This document shows positions 44,219-55,360 of a stretch of 64,000 bases of DNA, in pieces (within the stretch, counting starts at the first letter, position 1; each line of letters starts with the position of its first letter). The notes below the pieces were generated by a model, which saw nothing but the letters and a program-made list of their open reading frames with translations, had not been told where the DNA came from and searched no databases. The stretch comes from Sporobolomyces roseus (Eukaryota > Basidiomycota > Microbotryomycetes > Sporidiobolales > Sporidiobolaceae): the NCBI GenBank assembly GCA_016617785.1, contig JADILM010000002.1, positions 1,860,001-1,924,000 of the forward strand, in the 5' to 3' direction. A program made the position numbers and the translations under genes.

Positions 44219-45520
44219 ATGTCCGAGGAAATCAAGAAACAAGAAGGACAAGGAGAAATGCCGATTTCACACGTAGAGATCAATCAGGATGGTGTAGCAG
44301 AAGTAGAGAAACCTAATGAGGAATCCAACAAGGAAGAATCACCTTCAAAGGGGGAGGACGAGAAGAAAGAGACGACTGAGGAAGAAGAGAAAGAGGAGGA
44401 GAAATCAGCAACTCAAACCAACGGAGATATCACTGAAGAGAAGGAGGAAGGTGAAGAGAAGGATCAGGAGACTACGACCAAGGCTAGCACCACTACTACT
44501 TCGGATGATGCACCTTTGACCAAGATTTTGGAAGGATTGGATCAGTTGACAGAGGAGCAACAAACTGTAGTAAAGAAGAACTTGGAGAGGATTAGTGAAT
44601 ACCCTAGGGAGTTACCTCTCAGTCAATCTTGGAGTCAGTCCTTCTCACTCCTCCCTCTTCACGCTAAAAACGAGTTTGACTGATTCAATTCATTTTCGCA
44701 GCTCTTCATTTCTCCGACACTTCGGGAGCATCGAAATCCTCCTCGGCAGCAGCAACGAAAGATGCTTACACGGAAGGAATCAACCCAGTCTTCGTCGCAA
44801 CGACCGTTCCAGGACTTTGTGGACAATTGAAAGCGTTCAAAAAGGCAGTCAGACCAAAGAGGGCGAAACCTACCGATCCAGATGGATTGGGGTTGAACAG
44901 GCCGGGAATGAACTTGCATTTCTTTAGGACCGGGATTAGTCCTACTTGGGAAGACCCTTATAATGAGAAAGTGAGTTCTCCCCTTCTACTCTTCTCTTTT
45001 CCCCTCCCATTCTTCACTCTACTCGTCTCAGTCACTTCTTGCCTCCTCGAAACTTGAACTGATCAGATCGAAGCGTGTTGACAGGGTGGTCGATTAACTA
45101 TTTCACCTCCCGCTCAATTCTTCGACCCCATCTACGAACGACTCGTCCTCCTCCTCGCCGGTTCCTCTCTCGAACTCGGTACTTCCGAACTCCTCCAAAC
45201 TGAAGGCCCTGCCCCTAGCTCCAAGCGACCCCCTACTCCAGGACCTCCTCAAGAAGGTATGATTATGGGTGTCGTAGCTAGTAGACGAGCGAGAGGTGAT
45301 AGGATTGAATTATGGATCGGAGGGAAAGCGAAGAGGGAACCTACTCCGGGAGATTGGATCGATAGGTTGAAGGAAGTGTTGGCGGATCAGTTGGAAATGC
45401 CAGAGGTAAGCCTACGCTTCTCTCTTGTTTTCGCACTCGTTTCGAGGAGGAGAATCGCTGACTGATCTTCGCGTTGTGGTTGTGTAGTTACGGACGAGCA
45501 AGTACAAGAAGCATTTCTAG
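44219..45520 (+). CDS. eIF4E-family cap-binding protein
   Basis: Four exons (44219-44633, 44702-44970, 45085-45405, 45488-45520), 345 aa. eIF4E proteins bind the mRNA 5' cap. The first ~110 residues are acidic and disordered. The fold follows: LPLSQSWTLHFSDTS matches the first strand with its conserved Trp, NLHFFRTGISPTWEDPYNEK matches the cap-contacting region (canonical ...G(I/V)xPMWED...), GGRLTIS follows it, and MGVVASRRARGDRIELWIGG matches GVVxxxRxxxDxIxxW. The first cap-stacking Trp region is altered and there is a Ser/Lys-rich insertion after the first strand, so this may be a variant class, not the main eIF4E. The last exon adds ten residues (LRTSKYKKHF), like the basic C-terminus of the family. 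Confidence 0.85.
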
Positions 45521-45828
45521 GTGGATTGCTTGAGAATGGCTAGGGGAATTGTGCGAGGGATTGGGGACAAAGCGAGCGAGAAGGAACAGGTGAAAATAGC
45601 TAAATTATCGTTTGCCTTTATTCTCGTTACTTTAATGCATTGCAATCTCTTTCGCATACCATTCTGCAGTCTGTTGTGATTTGTCAGCCCCTTTGCGAGA
45701 GAAGCGAGGGAATCTCTAATACTCCACACTCTCGCTATTCCCGAAATCACTCGTCAAAAAAACACTCAAGTCCGAGTTCGCTCTTTTTCTCTTCACTACT
45801 TTTCGCTTCTGCTCGATAACGAACCAAC
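45521..45828. other. Short intergenic region
   Basis: 308 bp between two plus-strand genes. Pyrimidine-rich before the next ATG; nothing else seen. Confidence 0.45.
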
Positions 45829-46989
45829 ATGTCTGAACAACAACAAACACCAACGAAGCGTACCTACCACGGAGAAGAGGATGCAGAAATCGCTTGTTCG
45901 TTTCTCGTCTAAATCCAACCTCTCCTCCTTACTCAGACTGACAGTAGGCTTTATTGATGGGATGGACAGATAAGTTACAAGTATTAGGTGCTAGGGAAGG
46001 TGCGATCAAGGTGCGTTGAGAGATTGGATGACTTCATTCGCCGCATAGAATCGATTCAGCTAATGGGACCCTCTTCTCCCGCACAGGGGACAATCGTAGG
46101 AGGTACACTGATGGCTTTGTGAGTAGCTCTGACGCTGTATCGTTGAGCTGTGAGCTGACTCTACTTTTTCGGGACCTCTCGCAGGGCACAATGGAGGTAA
46201 GCTCTCGCATCGCTCCTTCTCTCTCTTCTTGACTACGACTGATAAGTAGGAACAATGAATAGGTATCCATGGGTTCAACGACAAACTCTAGCGGGAAAAG
46301 CGTGAGTTTCCCTTCTCTTCGCGAGCTCGTTACCTCGAGAGACTCGGTGAAGCTGACTCTCGCTTCTCGATGTTTGCACAGCTTCCTCGTCATGTGGGCA
46401 ACGATCTTCGGAGTATGCCTTACTATTGTTCATTCAATCCGACAGCTCAAATACTGACATTTTCGTTTCTGTTTCTTCTCGAAAAGATGGTCACTCATGC
46501 CGGTAAGACTCCCTTACTACTCCTCTTTCGTCTATGTGAAGCTGAATGGTAATCGGACGTTGTTACAGATCACTACTTGTTACAATACGAAGCGGAACAT
46601 CGAGTTGCTTCAGAAAGATGGAGAACTCAAGCTAGAAATGGTGCGTTCATTCGATCGTGTTGGTCTCTCAAGCTCGCAAGGTCACTGACTGATCAGTTCG
46701 ATACTTGTGATTGCACAGAGCTCGCCGCAAAGGGTATCGTTCCTGTATGTTCTCCCCTCTCGTACATCCCCCTCCTTTCCCTCTCATCCGTCGAGCTGAC
46801 AGCCCTCTCCGTTTGCGCGTATAGTCTGAAACAGCTATGAGAGAATGGAAATCGAAATACGACATCTCCCTCCGAGAAACCCTCGATCACAATCCTTCGA
46901 ATTCAACGAAACCTTCACCGAGCAGTGGTACGGCGGTTGAACAAAGCAAAATTCTACAGGAGTTGAAGCTGGGGGAGAAGAATAACTAA
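45829..46989 (+). CDS. Small two-pass membrane protein of unknown family, ten exons
   Basis: Ten exons (45829-45895, 45970-46010, 46087-46118, 46185-46196, 46263-46301, 46382-46412, 46487-46502, 46569-46640, 46719-46744, 46825-46989) join into one 166-aa frame, so the gene is more intron than exon. Exon 4 has 12 nt and exon 7 has 16 nt. The protein has a short polar start, a first hydrophobic segment (GTIVGGTLMALAQW), a second (AGKAFLVMWATIFGMVTHA), then DHYLLQYEAEHRVASERWRT and a hydrophilic tail. Two closely spaced membrane segments with a short loop recall small mitochondrial inner-membrane proteins, but I recognise no family. All nine junctions restore frame, which strongly supports the model. 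Confidence 0.75.
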
Positions 46990-47435
46990 GGTGAGGGGAT
47001 CAGAGGAGAGGGAGAGGCTAAAACTCGTTGAGTCGAGATTCTGGAATCAGGAGCGAAAAGGAGGGAGCGCGTTAGATTCGAGGCCAGGAGGATTGAAGTA
47101 TAGGAAAGGACTAGAGGAGTAGAGGAAACGTCGACTGAACATAGCATTTAGAGTATCTACATTTTCTACTTTTCCAGAACTTCGAGTCGAATCGAGAGAA
47201 ATCGCTTGATTGGCTGATCATATTCTTCAGCTCGCTCCGCCGCTCTACCGTCTAGCGCTATCACCAGCAGACGGGCTCCACTACTTGCGTCGCCGTCAGC
47301 TTTGGATCGACCGGACTTTCCGCGGTGCGAATTTGCCAACTTTCTCTTTCCCTTCCCCTCTCCTTCTCTTCACTTTCTCGAATCACTCTCTCGAAACTCT
47401 CAGTCTCAACTCCACCACGCTCAAGCACTCTCAGC
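46990..47435. other. Intergenic, start of the right repeat region
   Basis: 446 bp. From about 47,300 onward the sequence matches the promoter of the left MYND genes. Left of that it is unique. No gene seen. Confidence 0.5.
47309..47327 (+). promoter_or_regulatory. Conserved promoter element of right MYND gene 1
   Basis: GACCGGACTTTCCGCGGTG, an exact match to the left array, about 109 bp upstream of the start codon. Flanking sequence is diverged, so the element itself looks constrained. Confidence 0.6.
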
Positions 47436-48485
47436 ATGTCCTCCTCTAATTCTCCCGCTCCTCCCTCGGCTTTAGGAGAATGTGTCGTTTGTGGGAAAGA
47501 ATCGTCAACTCGTTGTTCAAGCTGTGCGAAGGGTCGAGTCGATTGGATGTACTTCTGCACAAGGGAACATCAGAAGCTCGTACGTGCCATCTTGCCCTCG
47601 AATCACGATATACGAGCCGATGATTTACGTTCTGTCTCTTTGTCCCTCTCTTCTACTTGTACCTTCCTCCGCTTTAGATCTGGAATGCCCACAAGCGGAT
47701 CTGCGGAGAAGTCTTCAGGTGGCCAGCCATTACCTCGAAGGAGAAAGCGGAAATCCTTGAACTATCGACGCAACCTTTTCCAGATGACAACGACGGGTGG
47801 ACGACCTGGTTGACTGGCTTCCGGACGTCTCTCCTAAGCGTAGGCGTTGCACGAGCAGAGGACCTGGAATCAGGTCGATTAGCAGCTGTGTTCAGAGTGC
47901 GTCCTCCATTCTTCGTTTTCTTTTCTCGATTCGTCAGTGGGATTGACAGGTCGGGACGCACAGAGCGTGACAACAAAGCTTATGGAAGAAGGCCAAGGAT
48001 GTATGGAGAACCAGAAGCTGCTACACAGTTATCGCTCTTCAGCGTTCAATGTCAGGTTTCAACGGTTGACGGAAGGGAAGGAGGAGACGAGTTTCAAAGA
48101 TATCCACAAGCTAGTCACCGCCGATCCGATCGGTTTCCTGGCTTGGACTCAAATTTCAAAGCTCCCCGACTCCCTCTCCTATATCGATGAACCGTGGTAC
48201 TCAGACTTTCAACACAAAACGATGATTCTTATCGGAGTACTCAGTTTCTTCCACCTTCAGCCAGGTCCAACCGAGCTAGCCTCCATCGAACCTCTCGCTT
48301 GGACAATAGAGCAGGTCAAAAAGCTCGCGATAGAGGTCGTGCAACCTTTCGATCCGAACGAAGCGACCGAAATCCTTGACATCTACCTTCCTGCATTATT
48401 AGACGTCGGAGGTACGTCGACGGGGACCATTGAAGAGTTGACGGAACGGGAGGAGAAACTCAAGAGGGGAGAAACGGCGGAATGA
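47436..48485 (+). CDS. MYND zinc-finger protein, right copy 1
   Basis: Three exons (47436-47579, 47678-47896, 47964-48485), 294 aa. Exon 1 is again 48 codons, with the finger completed by IWNAHKRICG from exon 2; all ligands are present. The C-terminal block reads DPIGFLAWTQ and WYSDFQHKTMILIGVL and is closest to the 13-kb paralogue. A GTCGG...CGCACAG acceptor was preferred over a nearer CAG because only it keeps frame and alignment. There is no F-box gene immediately upstream, so this member is unpaired. Ends in a charged tail. Confidence 0.83.
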
Positions 48486-50156
48486 ACGGAATCATTGAGA
48501 GGGAAGGGGAAGGAGCAGTGCGTAACGAACGAGTCTTGATAGATATTCGAGCATAGCCCACGCTGAAGCCGATCGTCGTGATCGAGTTTAGGCATTACTG
48601 TCAGACATACTAGGATTTGTGTAGCCGAGAATGGGTCAAGGATTCGGAGAGAGGAGAGCCTGAGACGTCGAAAACTGAAGCGAAATGTAGCAAAAGAATA
48701 GTCGAGATCGATCGCGGCTTCGTTCAGAGATCGATACGAGCTCCATTGTGGCTCAGAGCCGCAGCGCAAAGCAGTAGAGAGAATGGGGAGAGACTGAGAT
48801 TGAAAGAGAGATGAAACGGAACGAGTACGGACGTAGGAAACGGCACGCTTCAAACGAAATTCAAAGCTAAATTTCCTCCATCTTTCAACCTCTCTCCCTC
48901 CTCAACAACAACATGGAGAGACCAGCAGAACCCGTCATCGCGTTCAGCTAATTCTACTCGCCACTCTAGAAGGCTCTCCACGTCCTCCAGTGAATCAAGT
49001 CGTCACCTCTCACTCACTTCCACATCAACTCACAAGTGACAGGAACTCTCCAAGCGAGGCATTGGGAGCTAAGGCATTATTCTACAGGCTCAACAGAAGA
49101 GAATGATGAGATTTATAGGATACAGCAGTTTCGGCCAATTCTCCCTTCGTCTCTTCCCTTCTGTACCAGCATCACCACCTCGTATCAATCCTCAGATAGG
49201 CTCAACGAACACAAGATCTGTCAGATTCAATGGTCAAGAAGTACCGACCAGCGCGCAAGCGTTCTCCTCGACCTTCACCTCTTTCTTCGTTTCACTCAAC
49301 TTCGGCCAAATCTCGTCAACAACTACAGGAAGGCTGGTGAGATTCGATTCGGGTGTAGAAGAGTATCACAGCTGTGGAATGGCTCGAGTGGAATGTTTGA
49401 AATGATCTTATTTACTGAAGAATTGGTGAGAAGGAAAAACGGGAGAAGGGCGGGACCGCGAGAGATGCCTCAAAAGCGATCGCCTTGCCTCTAGATTCAC
49501 TAGGATAAATTAGATGCGTGATGACTTCCATGATCAGAGCACGGCTTGAGTAGGGGGCGAAGATAACCGAGGAGAGGCTAAAAATCGAGTTCACTTGGAC
49601 TACTCAGGAAACCTTGCGCGCTTCATGAATGAACAAGGAGATCTGTAGGATGCTAGTAAACCAAGTCTCGTAATGCCCAGAGGTGAGATGGGCGAGAAAT
49701 AGCAGATTCAATTTTCGAGAGAATTCACTTCAAAAATTTCTGAAGCGTGCCGAATGCTGCCTCTCCAAACGAGTTGACTTTGAACCATTCAGACGACACT
49801 CGAACTCAGCTAGAACTAGACCAAAACAGCTCAGAATCCCCAAGAGATCACGCCTCAAGTACTCCTCACTTTCCAACCTCTAAGAGAGACTCAGAATCGA
49901 CCCTTGACAGAACTCATCTCACCTCGAACTCGACTCGAATAGCAACGTATAGCCTCGTAGCTAGCTTATGTAAGCACTAAACAGCTATCTGTATCCCATA
50001 CAGTGAGGTTGAGCTGATCAACTGGGTGTTTGCAGCTCCTTACTTCCTCCTCGCTTCCCTCGACCCAACCCGATTCGTGAGGTTCTCATCTCTCCACTCG
50101 AAATTGGGTTGTGGCTGATCTCCCACTGCTCGTACAGTCTCTCCTCTTCCCTCGAG
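48486..50156. other. 1.67-kb spacer in the right repeat region
   Basis: The left part is unique. From about 49,780 to 50,020 the sequence is the reverse complement of the left array spacer (for example AAGAGATCACGCCTCAAGT). The F-box 5'UTR intron (50,077-50,137) and promoter are at the right end. One doubtful reading frame at 48.9-49.4 kb is listed separately. Confidence 0.55.
48913..49405 (+). CDS. Doubtful small gene, unrecognised
   Basis: An open frame from 49,103 to 49,405 ends ...VRFDSGVEEYHSCGMARVECLK and has a balanced, protein-like composition. An ATG at 48,913 after a CAACAACAAC leader and acceptor-like sites (for example CATTATTCTACAG before 49,092) suggest upstream exons, but I could not join them into one frame with confidence. 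It shows no similarity to the F-box or MYND genes and I recognise no family. It may be a real short gene or chance. Confidence 0.25.
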
Positions 50157-51392
50157 ATGCCGATTGCTTCCCTTCCCATCGAAATTGTCCACGAAATCGC
50201 TTCCCACCTTCGCGCTCCTCCCTTCACCGATTCCCACCAAGCCGTCGAAGATGGACAATCGATGTCGCTCGCCTGTCGCTCATGGTATCCGATCGGTCAA
50301 GAACTACGCTGGAGGAGCATTCAAGTCGACATCGTCGCTGTCCCCTCACTCCTCGTCCACTTTGATCTGCACCCTCACCTCCCTCGTCTCGTCTTCGGCC
50401 TCGATCAGTCGCACTCGAGTCCCTCAGAAACGGAAACCGATCAAGAACAGAAAGTTTACGAATCATTGCCCAAGCTGTTGAGCACCTTGGGAGAACTGAG
50501 AACTCTCCACCTCAGACCGATCAATTCGACCTTCGAACCAGTCTTCCAAGCGACGGCCAGCTTACCACTTCTTACAACAATGCTCATCAATCCCGGTGGA
50601 AATCTGTCGTGGAGCAAGACTATCGACACGACCTTCGCTCAAGGTTTCCCCTCGATCCGTGAATTCTACCTACTTTCGACTCATCTCGTCGTTGTCGATG
50701 AAGGCCTCACCGTTTCGACCAACAGCAATCTCAAGAAGCTGCAACGTTTATCCCTGACCTGGTCAGGCTCGATCGACTCTAGCCCAGTGCCTCGAATTCT
50801 CGCAAATCTCGATCTTGCGGTCCTGCAAAGTTTGCTCGTCGGCGGGGTTCCAGCCTGCACGTTCCCATTCGAGTGGCTAGCAAGATGTACAGGTCTCGAG
50901 TACTTGCGGGTCTACGACAGTCCTCAATTCTTCGACTCCACCTTCCCGACACTCATCGCAAACCTCTCAGAAGTCAGCTCGCTCGCAGTCTTGGAATATC
51001 ACGTAGACGGAGGAGGTACGGCTCAAGCGTCCTACGCATCGACGATAACACTGGAGGAGCTCTACAACTCTGTCCCTCCGAGTCTCGAAATAGTCCAAGT
51101 AAAGCAAGTCGCCTTCGCTAGGTGCGACTCAGTGGAAGATCAACCTCTCGTGGCAATCAACTCAGGGAATGGCTTTTGTGTTGTACAAGGCTTAGCTGTG
51201 ACTCCCAAAGGCAATCGCTGTATGTATGCTTGGGAGGCATTGGGAAAGAAGGAGAGTAAAAGTTACCGCTCGATTCAGAGTCGTTCATCTTGGAATGAGG
51301 AGACAACAAGGTACGACGTATCGTATTCTGTTCCGATAGTGGAAGCTGACAATTGCTTCCGCTTCTTCTCCAGGGATCTCGAATCCGTCTAA
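50157..51392 (+). CDS. F-box protein, right copy
   Basis: Two coding exons (50157-51310, 51374-51392), 390 aa. It is a clear but older relative of the array F-box genes: MPIASLPIEIVHEIASHL opens it, followed by CRSWYPIGQELRWRSI and the same leucine-rich body, for example the FPFEWLARCTGLEYLRVYDS-type segment. The last intron (63 nt) is in frame, so both spliced and retained forms end in the same DLESV. In the array copies the equivalent intron is 59 nt and its removal brings a stop at once. The 5'UTR intron is conserved in position and length. The right MYND copy 2 follows 575 bp downstream, the same pairing and spacing as in the array. Confidence 0.83.
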   Translation: MPIASLPIEIVHEIASHLRAPPFTDSHQAVEDGQSMSLACRSWYPIGQELRWRSIQVDIVAVPSLLVHFDLHPHLPRLVFGLDQSHSSPSETETDQEQKVYESLPKLLSTLGELRTLHLRPINSTFEPVFQATASLPLLTTMLINPGGNLSWSKTIDTTFAQGFPSIREFYLLSTHLVVVDEGLTVSTNSNLKKLQRLSLTWSGSIDSSPVPRILANLDLAVLQSLLVGGVPACTFPFEWLARCTGLEYLRVYDSPQFFDSTFPTLIANLSEVSSLAVLEYHVDGGGTAQASYASTITLEELYNSVPPSLEIVQVKQVAFARCDSVEDQPLVAINSGNGFCVVQGLAVTPKGNRCMYAWEALGKKESKSYRSIQSRSSWNEETTRYDVSYSVPIVEADNCFRFFSRDLESV

Positions 51393-51825
51393 TCAATCGC
51401 TCTAACCCGCTTTCCTCTTTTCCTCACCTCTCTCGACGAACGTACTTCAATCTCGACCCTTCGCTCCACCGCCTCTCCTCTAGACCTCGATTGCTCCCTT
51501 CCTACCGTTTCTCCGTTCCGACTGCTTTCCCTTCGACCTCTCTTTCGCACCTTGGATTCTCTTCGGATACCCTCCGTCGATGGCTTCTCACCTTCCGTCG
51601 ATGGCTTCTCGACCCCCTCCCACCTTCTTGCCAAGATTCGACCGATATTTACATCACTCACCGTAGTGCCTCCGAAGAGTCTGAAGAATGGAGGGAACTC
51701 GGGGAAGTCGTAGTGAGTGAAATAGCAAAACTACGAGGTTTTGCTTCTCCCTCCCGTTTCCCCCGCAGAGAGCTAGGCTGTCCCTCAACTACTCTGAATA
51801 ATATTGTCGTCGTTTGCTTTGAATC

Positions 51826-51844
51826 AAGCGGACTCTCCGCGGTG
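51826..51844 (+). promoter_or_regulatory. Variant promoter element of right MYND gene 2
   Basis: AAGCGGACTCTCCGCGGTG, matching the family element at 15 of 19 positions and keeping the GGACT and CTCCGCGGTG-like core. It lies 123 bp upstream of the start codon. Confidence 0.5.
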
Positions 51845-51966
51845 CAGATTTGCGAACTTTCCCTTTCACACTCTCTCCTCTCTTTCTCTCTCCTCCTTTT
51901 CACTTTCTCAACCTCCCGCGCTCAATCGGCTCAGTTTCAACTCCAGTTACTCGCCCAACCCTCAGC

Positions 51967-53104
51967 ATGTCCACCTCTAGATCTACCGCTCCTCCCTCGG
52001 CTTTAGGAGAATGCGTTGTTTGTGGGAAAGAATCATCAACTCGTTGTTCAAGCTGTGCAAAGGGTGGAGTGCAGTGGATGTTCTTTTGCTCAACTGAGCA
52101 CCAGAAACTCGTGAGTAGCGTTCTCTTCGAATTCGATTGATCCTTCGACTGACTGTTCCAAATCTCTTTGACTGTCTCTTCCTCCTTTCCCTTTCTTTGC
52201 CTCTTGCTCTCGCTCTTTCTAGATCTGGTCTGTACACAAACGAGTATGTGGCGCCCGCTTCAGATGGCCTGCGTTCAATTCGAAGGAAAGGGACGGAGTT
52301 CTGTCGTCGAGCACAATCCCAATGCATTCAGATCGAGACGGAGAGACGACGTGGTTGGCAACCATGGTGAAGGACATGCTCCCTCAGATGGGCTTGGGAG
52401 GTTCATCTGAGCAATCAGTGAACCCAAAGATGGTGTTCGAGGTCAGTCGACATTTCTCTCGCAACAATCAAAACTTCGTTGTTTAAGGCATGGCCCTTGG
52501 ACAGTCTATCCTCAACTCGCTCTCGGAGAAAGCGACGGTATCTCACGCGAATCAGCACACGCTCTTCGGTTTCCGCGCCTCCGCTTACGGCGTCAAAACT
52601 CATTCGGGAGTCTTCCTCACCGACTCGTTCGATGCGAGGGACGTTCAGAAAGTCATCGCAGCCGACCCCTTCAGCTTCTTGGCGTACACTCAGATTCAGC
52701 ATCTTCGAAGCATCTCAGATATGAGCGATACGGCCTGGTTCTCAGATCTCGAACATCGCTTGGTCATCCTGGTTTCGCTCCTCATCGTATTTCAACGCGC
52801 AATCGTTCCCAACGATCAAGACGTTCTACGCGACTGCAACTTCTACATGACCCATACGATGAATCAGATCAAGAGGCTCGCAAGGGACGTCATCCGACTT
52901 TCTCACCCAAAGGAGGCAAAAGCCGTCGTCGAAGTTTACCTTCGCGCATTCATGGACGAAGGCGGGTCAGATTTACACAGTGTGGATGGACAGACATGGG
53001 AGGAACTCATGGATCTCAATAATCGGAAGTTGCTAGATCCTAGAGAGCTTTATTACACAGGCGGGAACGACGAAAAGATTTGGGTACCTATGAAAAAGAC
53101 CTGA
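51967..53104 (+). CDS. MYND zinc-finger protein, right copy 2
   Basis: Three exons (51967-52110, 52223-52441, 52505-53104), 320 aa. Exon 1 is 48 codons with the six first ligand positions; exon 2 supplies IWSVHKRVCG. The C-terminal block is more diverged (DPFSFLAYTQ, WFSDLEHRLVILVSLL), and the tail is longer than in the other copies. The exon 3 acceptor (...CTTGGACAG) was chosen because an earlier TTTAAG would break frame. It sits downstream of the right F-box gene as the second half of an intact module. Confidence 0.83.
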
Positions 53105-53442
53105 ACAGAAGGCTTTGCAATCGCAGAAAGCGTACATGGCTGCTACCGACTTTCGTCTGTTCTCGTTCTGCGAGAGCTGAACCGGAAGCACGTGAGGGAA
53201 GACAGAACTGGCGATGAACACTTTTTAACCTCTTCGCCGTCTCGGTCCTCTCGCTCTGTACTCCAGCCCGAGTAGTCGACACGAGAAGTTTCTGAGATCT
53301 TGTGGCGCTTACGAGTGAAGCGTTGCCGTTGGACCATCGATGGGAAAGGACGAAGTGAAAAGAACAACGACAGATTATTGGAATTCCACAAAGATAAACG
53401 ACACTCAAAATAGTACAAGAAAGCGTTCCCTCATGCGTTTGT
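53105..53442. other. Convergent intergenic region
   Basis: 338 bp between the stops of the right MYND copy 2 and the sirtuin gene. It marks the right end of the repeat region; nothing else seen. Confidence 0.5.
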
Positions 53443-55360
53443 TCACTTCCTTCCGACCTGACTATCGTTCCAGATCCCTTGCGCTTCCCTCAGTAGATCA
53501 TCAATGAGAGTTCTCGATTCTTTCTCCGTGTAAACTCGCTCATCTGGAGAGATCAAGGAACCATCTTCGTCCGATGTCTCGTCCGATGAAGAATCTTCAG
53601 TGAGAGATTCTTCAGGCGTGGGTGAGCGGATCTTGATTGGACGTTGGCGAGAGTGAGATCGAGAGCGAAGGGGCGAGGAGGATGGCGGAGGAGAAGCTAG
53701 GTGAGCGTCGAAGCTGTGCACAGCTGTGATAGGCACTGTCGGTGTCACTGAGGCGAGGGGAAGACGTGAATTCGGTGGAGGTGGAGAGTGGTCGCGAAGA
53801 GAAACGAGAGAGGGGGAAGAAGTGAGAATCGGTTTCAACTCGTGTATCGAAGGTGTAGGAGAGGGAGTAGGCAAGTAGGTTGGATTCATGAGTGCGTTCG
53901 CCAGTAGCGTGCGTTGAGGACTGGGAGTGATGCGGGCAGGCGAAGGAGAGATTGGAGTTGCGAGGATGGGAGCCGAGGTCGGCGGTGAGGGCACCGTGGT
54001 GCACTTGAGGTCGAGGGGAAGGAGACACCTGAGGTTCGATAGAAGCGAGGTAGCGAATGCATCGGTATCCATTCGGACTGGCAAATCGAGAAATCAGTAC
54101 CTCGCTAAGATCCGTAAGAGAACAAGGACAACTCACACTCGTAATCAAAGACGGAATCCCATATCGCAGCGACCGGCTCTCGATTGACGAGTACGCATAT
54201 CCCTCCATTCGCTTTGACAGCTTTCGCGAACTCCTTGACTAGGTGTTTAAAACCGGGAATCTGAAGCGAAGTGCCGGCGACGAGGAGAAAATCGGGCTCG
54301 CCCTCGGTGAGATCGTACGAGCTGAGAGAAGAGAGAGAGGAAAGGTGGGAAGAGTGAAGGGAAGAGGGATCGTCGTAGAGAAGGAGAGCAGGTCGAAGGA
54401 AAGCTAGAGTCGAAGGGGGAAGCGGACGTTTTGAGGCGGATAGGCGATGGTTAGCTGCAGGCCAGGAGATACATCTCATCAGATCATTGTGCGTAAAATT
54501 GACTAAAGGAAGTTTTCTCGACTCACAGCGAGTCTCGCAACGAGGACAAGATACTTTCTTCCCTACCCCAAATCTCCTTCGGATTCGCTCATCCAAATCT
54601 CCCTTCCATCCACAGGCGGCACACACGACGCTGTTCAAGCTGCCGTGTACCGCGACGACCTTCTGGGATCGAGGGAGGTTGGCCCAATGATGCGAATCGA
54701 CGGAACTTGACGGTGTGCGAGATAGTTTTCGACGTTTGCGAAGCGGTCGACGGCGAAGCGATTCCTCGTAGTCCGACGTACTGTCTTCCTGCGATGGGTC
54801 TGGCGTCATCTCGCTGACTCCCTTGCCACTTGCTTGACCTTCTTCGAGTTGAACCAATCCTAGTCCTGATTTCTCCTCGAACCCGTCAACATTCTGACTG
54901 TAGATCCTCAACAGCTTGTCCATCTCATCCAACCTCTTCATCAACGCGTGAAAGACTGTCGGCGCGCCATCCTCCCTCAAAGTAACTTGCGCTCCTTTCT
55001 CATAAAGATTCGCCATGAACTCGAGATGAGCTGAACGCGTGTCGGGTTGGAGTAGGGACGAGTAGGAGAATAGTTCTTTCGTTGAGTAGGACCGGGTCGA
55101 GGGAGAGAGGAGAGGAGGCTGAGAGTAGATTCCAGATGAACAGCTTCGAAAATCCTGATCAAACGGGGCTCTATTCGATCAATGAGTGCACAGGAGTGAC
55201 AATGAGGTGTACTCACAGGTATTCCAGCGTTCGTGCTGACTCCAGCTCCGTTCATGATGACTGCCTTTGAACTTTCAGAAAGAGCGACAGCGACGATCTG
55301 GAGCGCTTCTAAGGCATCGTCTGATGGTGTCTGATCATTCACAGCGTGTAGTATACGCAT
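53443..55360 (-). CDS. Sirtuin, Hst3/Hst4-like NAD-dependent deacetylase
   Basis: Four exons (55217-55360, 54527-55154, 54137-54454, 53443-54077), 574 aa. Sirtuins remove acyl groups from lysine using NAD; Hst3/Hst4 act on histone H3 in S phase. Motifs: GAGVSTNAGIP then DFRS split by intron 1, FMANLYEKGAQ, LLRIYSQNVDGFE (canonical TQNID), catalytic His in VAVHGSLN, two zinc Cys pairs (VCAACGWKG and SCPRCET), VAGTSLQIPGFKHLVKEF, and CVLVNREPVA. Between SQNVD and the catalytic His there is an insertion of about 60 basic and acidic residues. The C-terminal ~190 residues are Ser/Pro-rich. An in-frame ATG 105 bases upstream exists but is followed by a pyrimidine-rich leader, so the later ATG was chosen. 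Confidence 0.88.
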
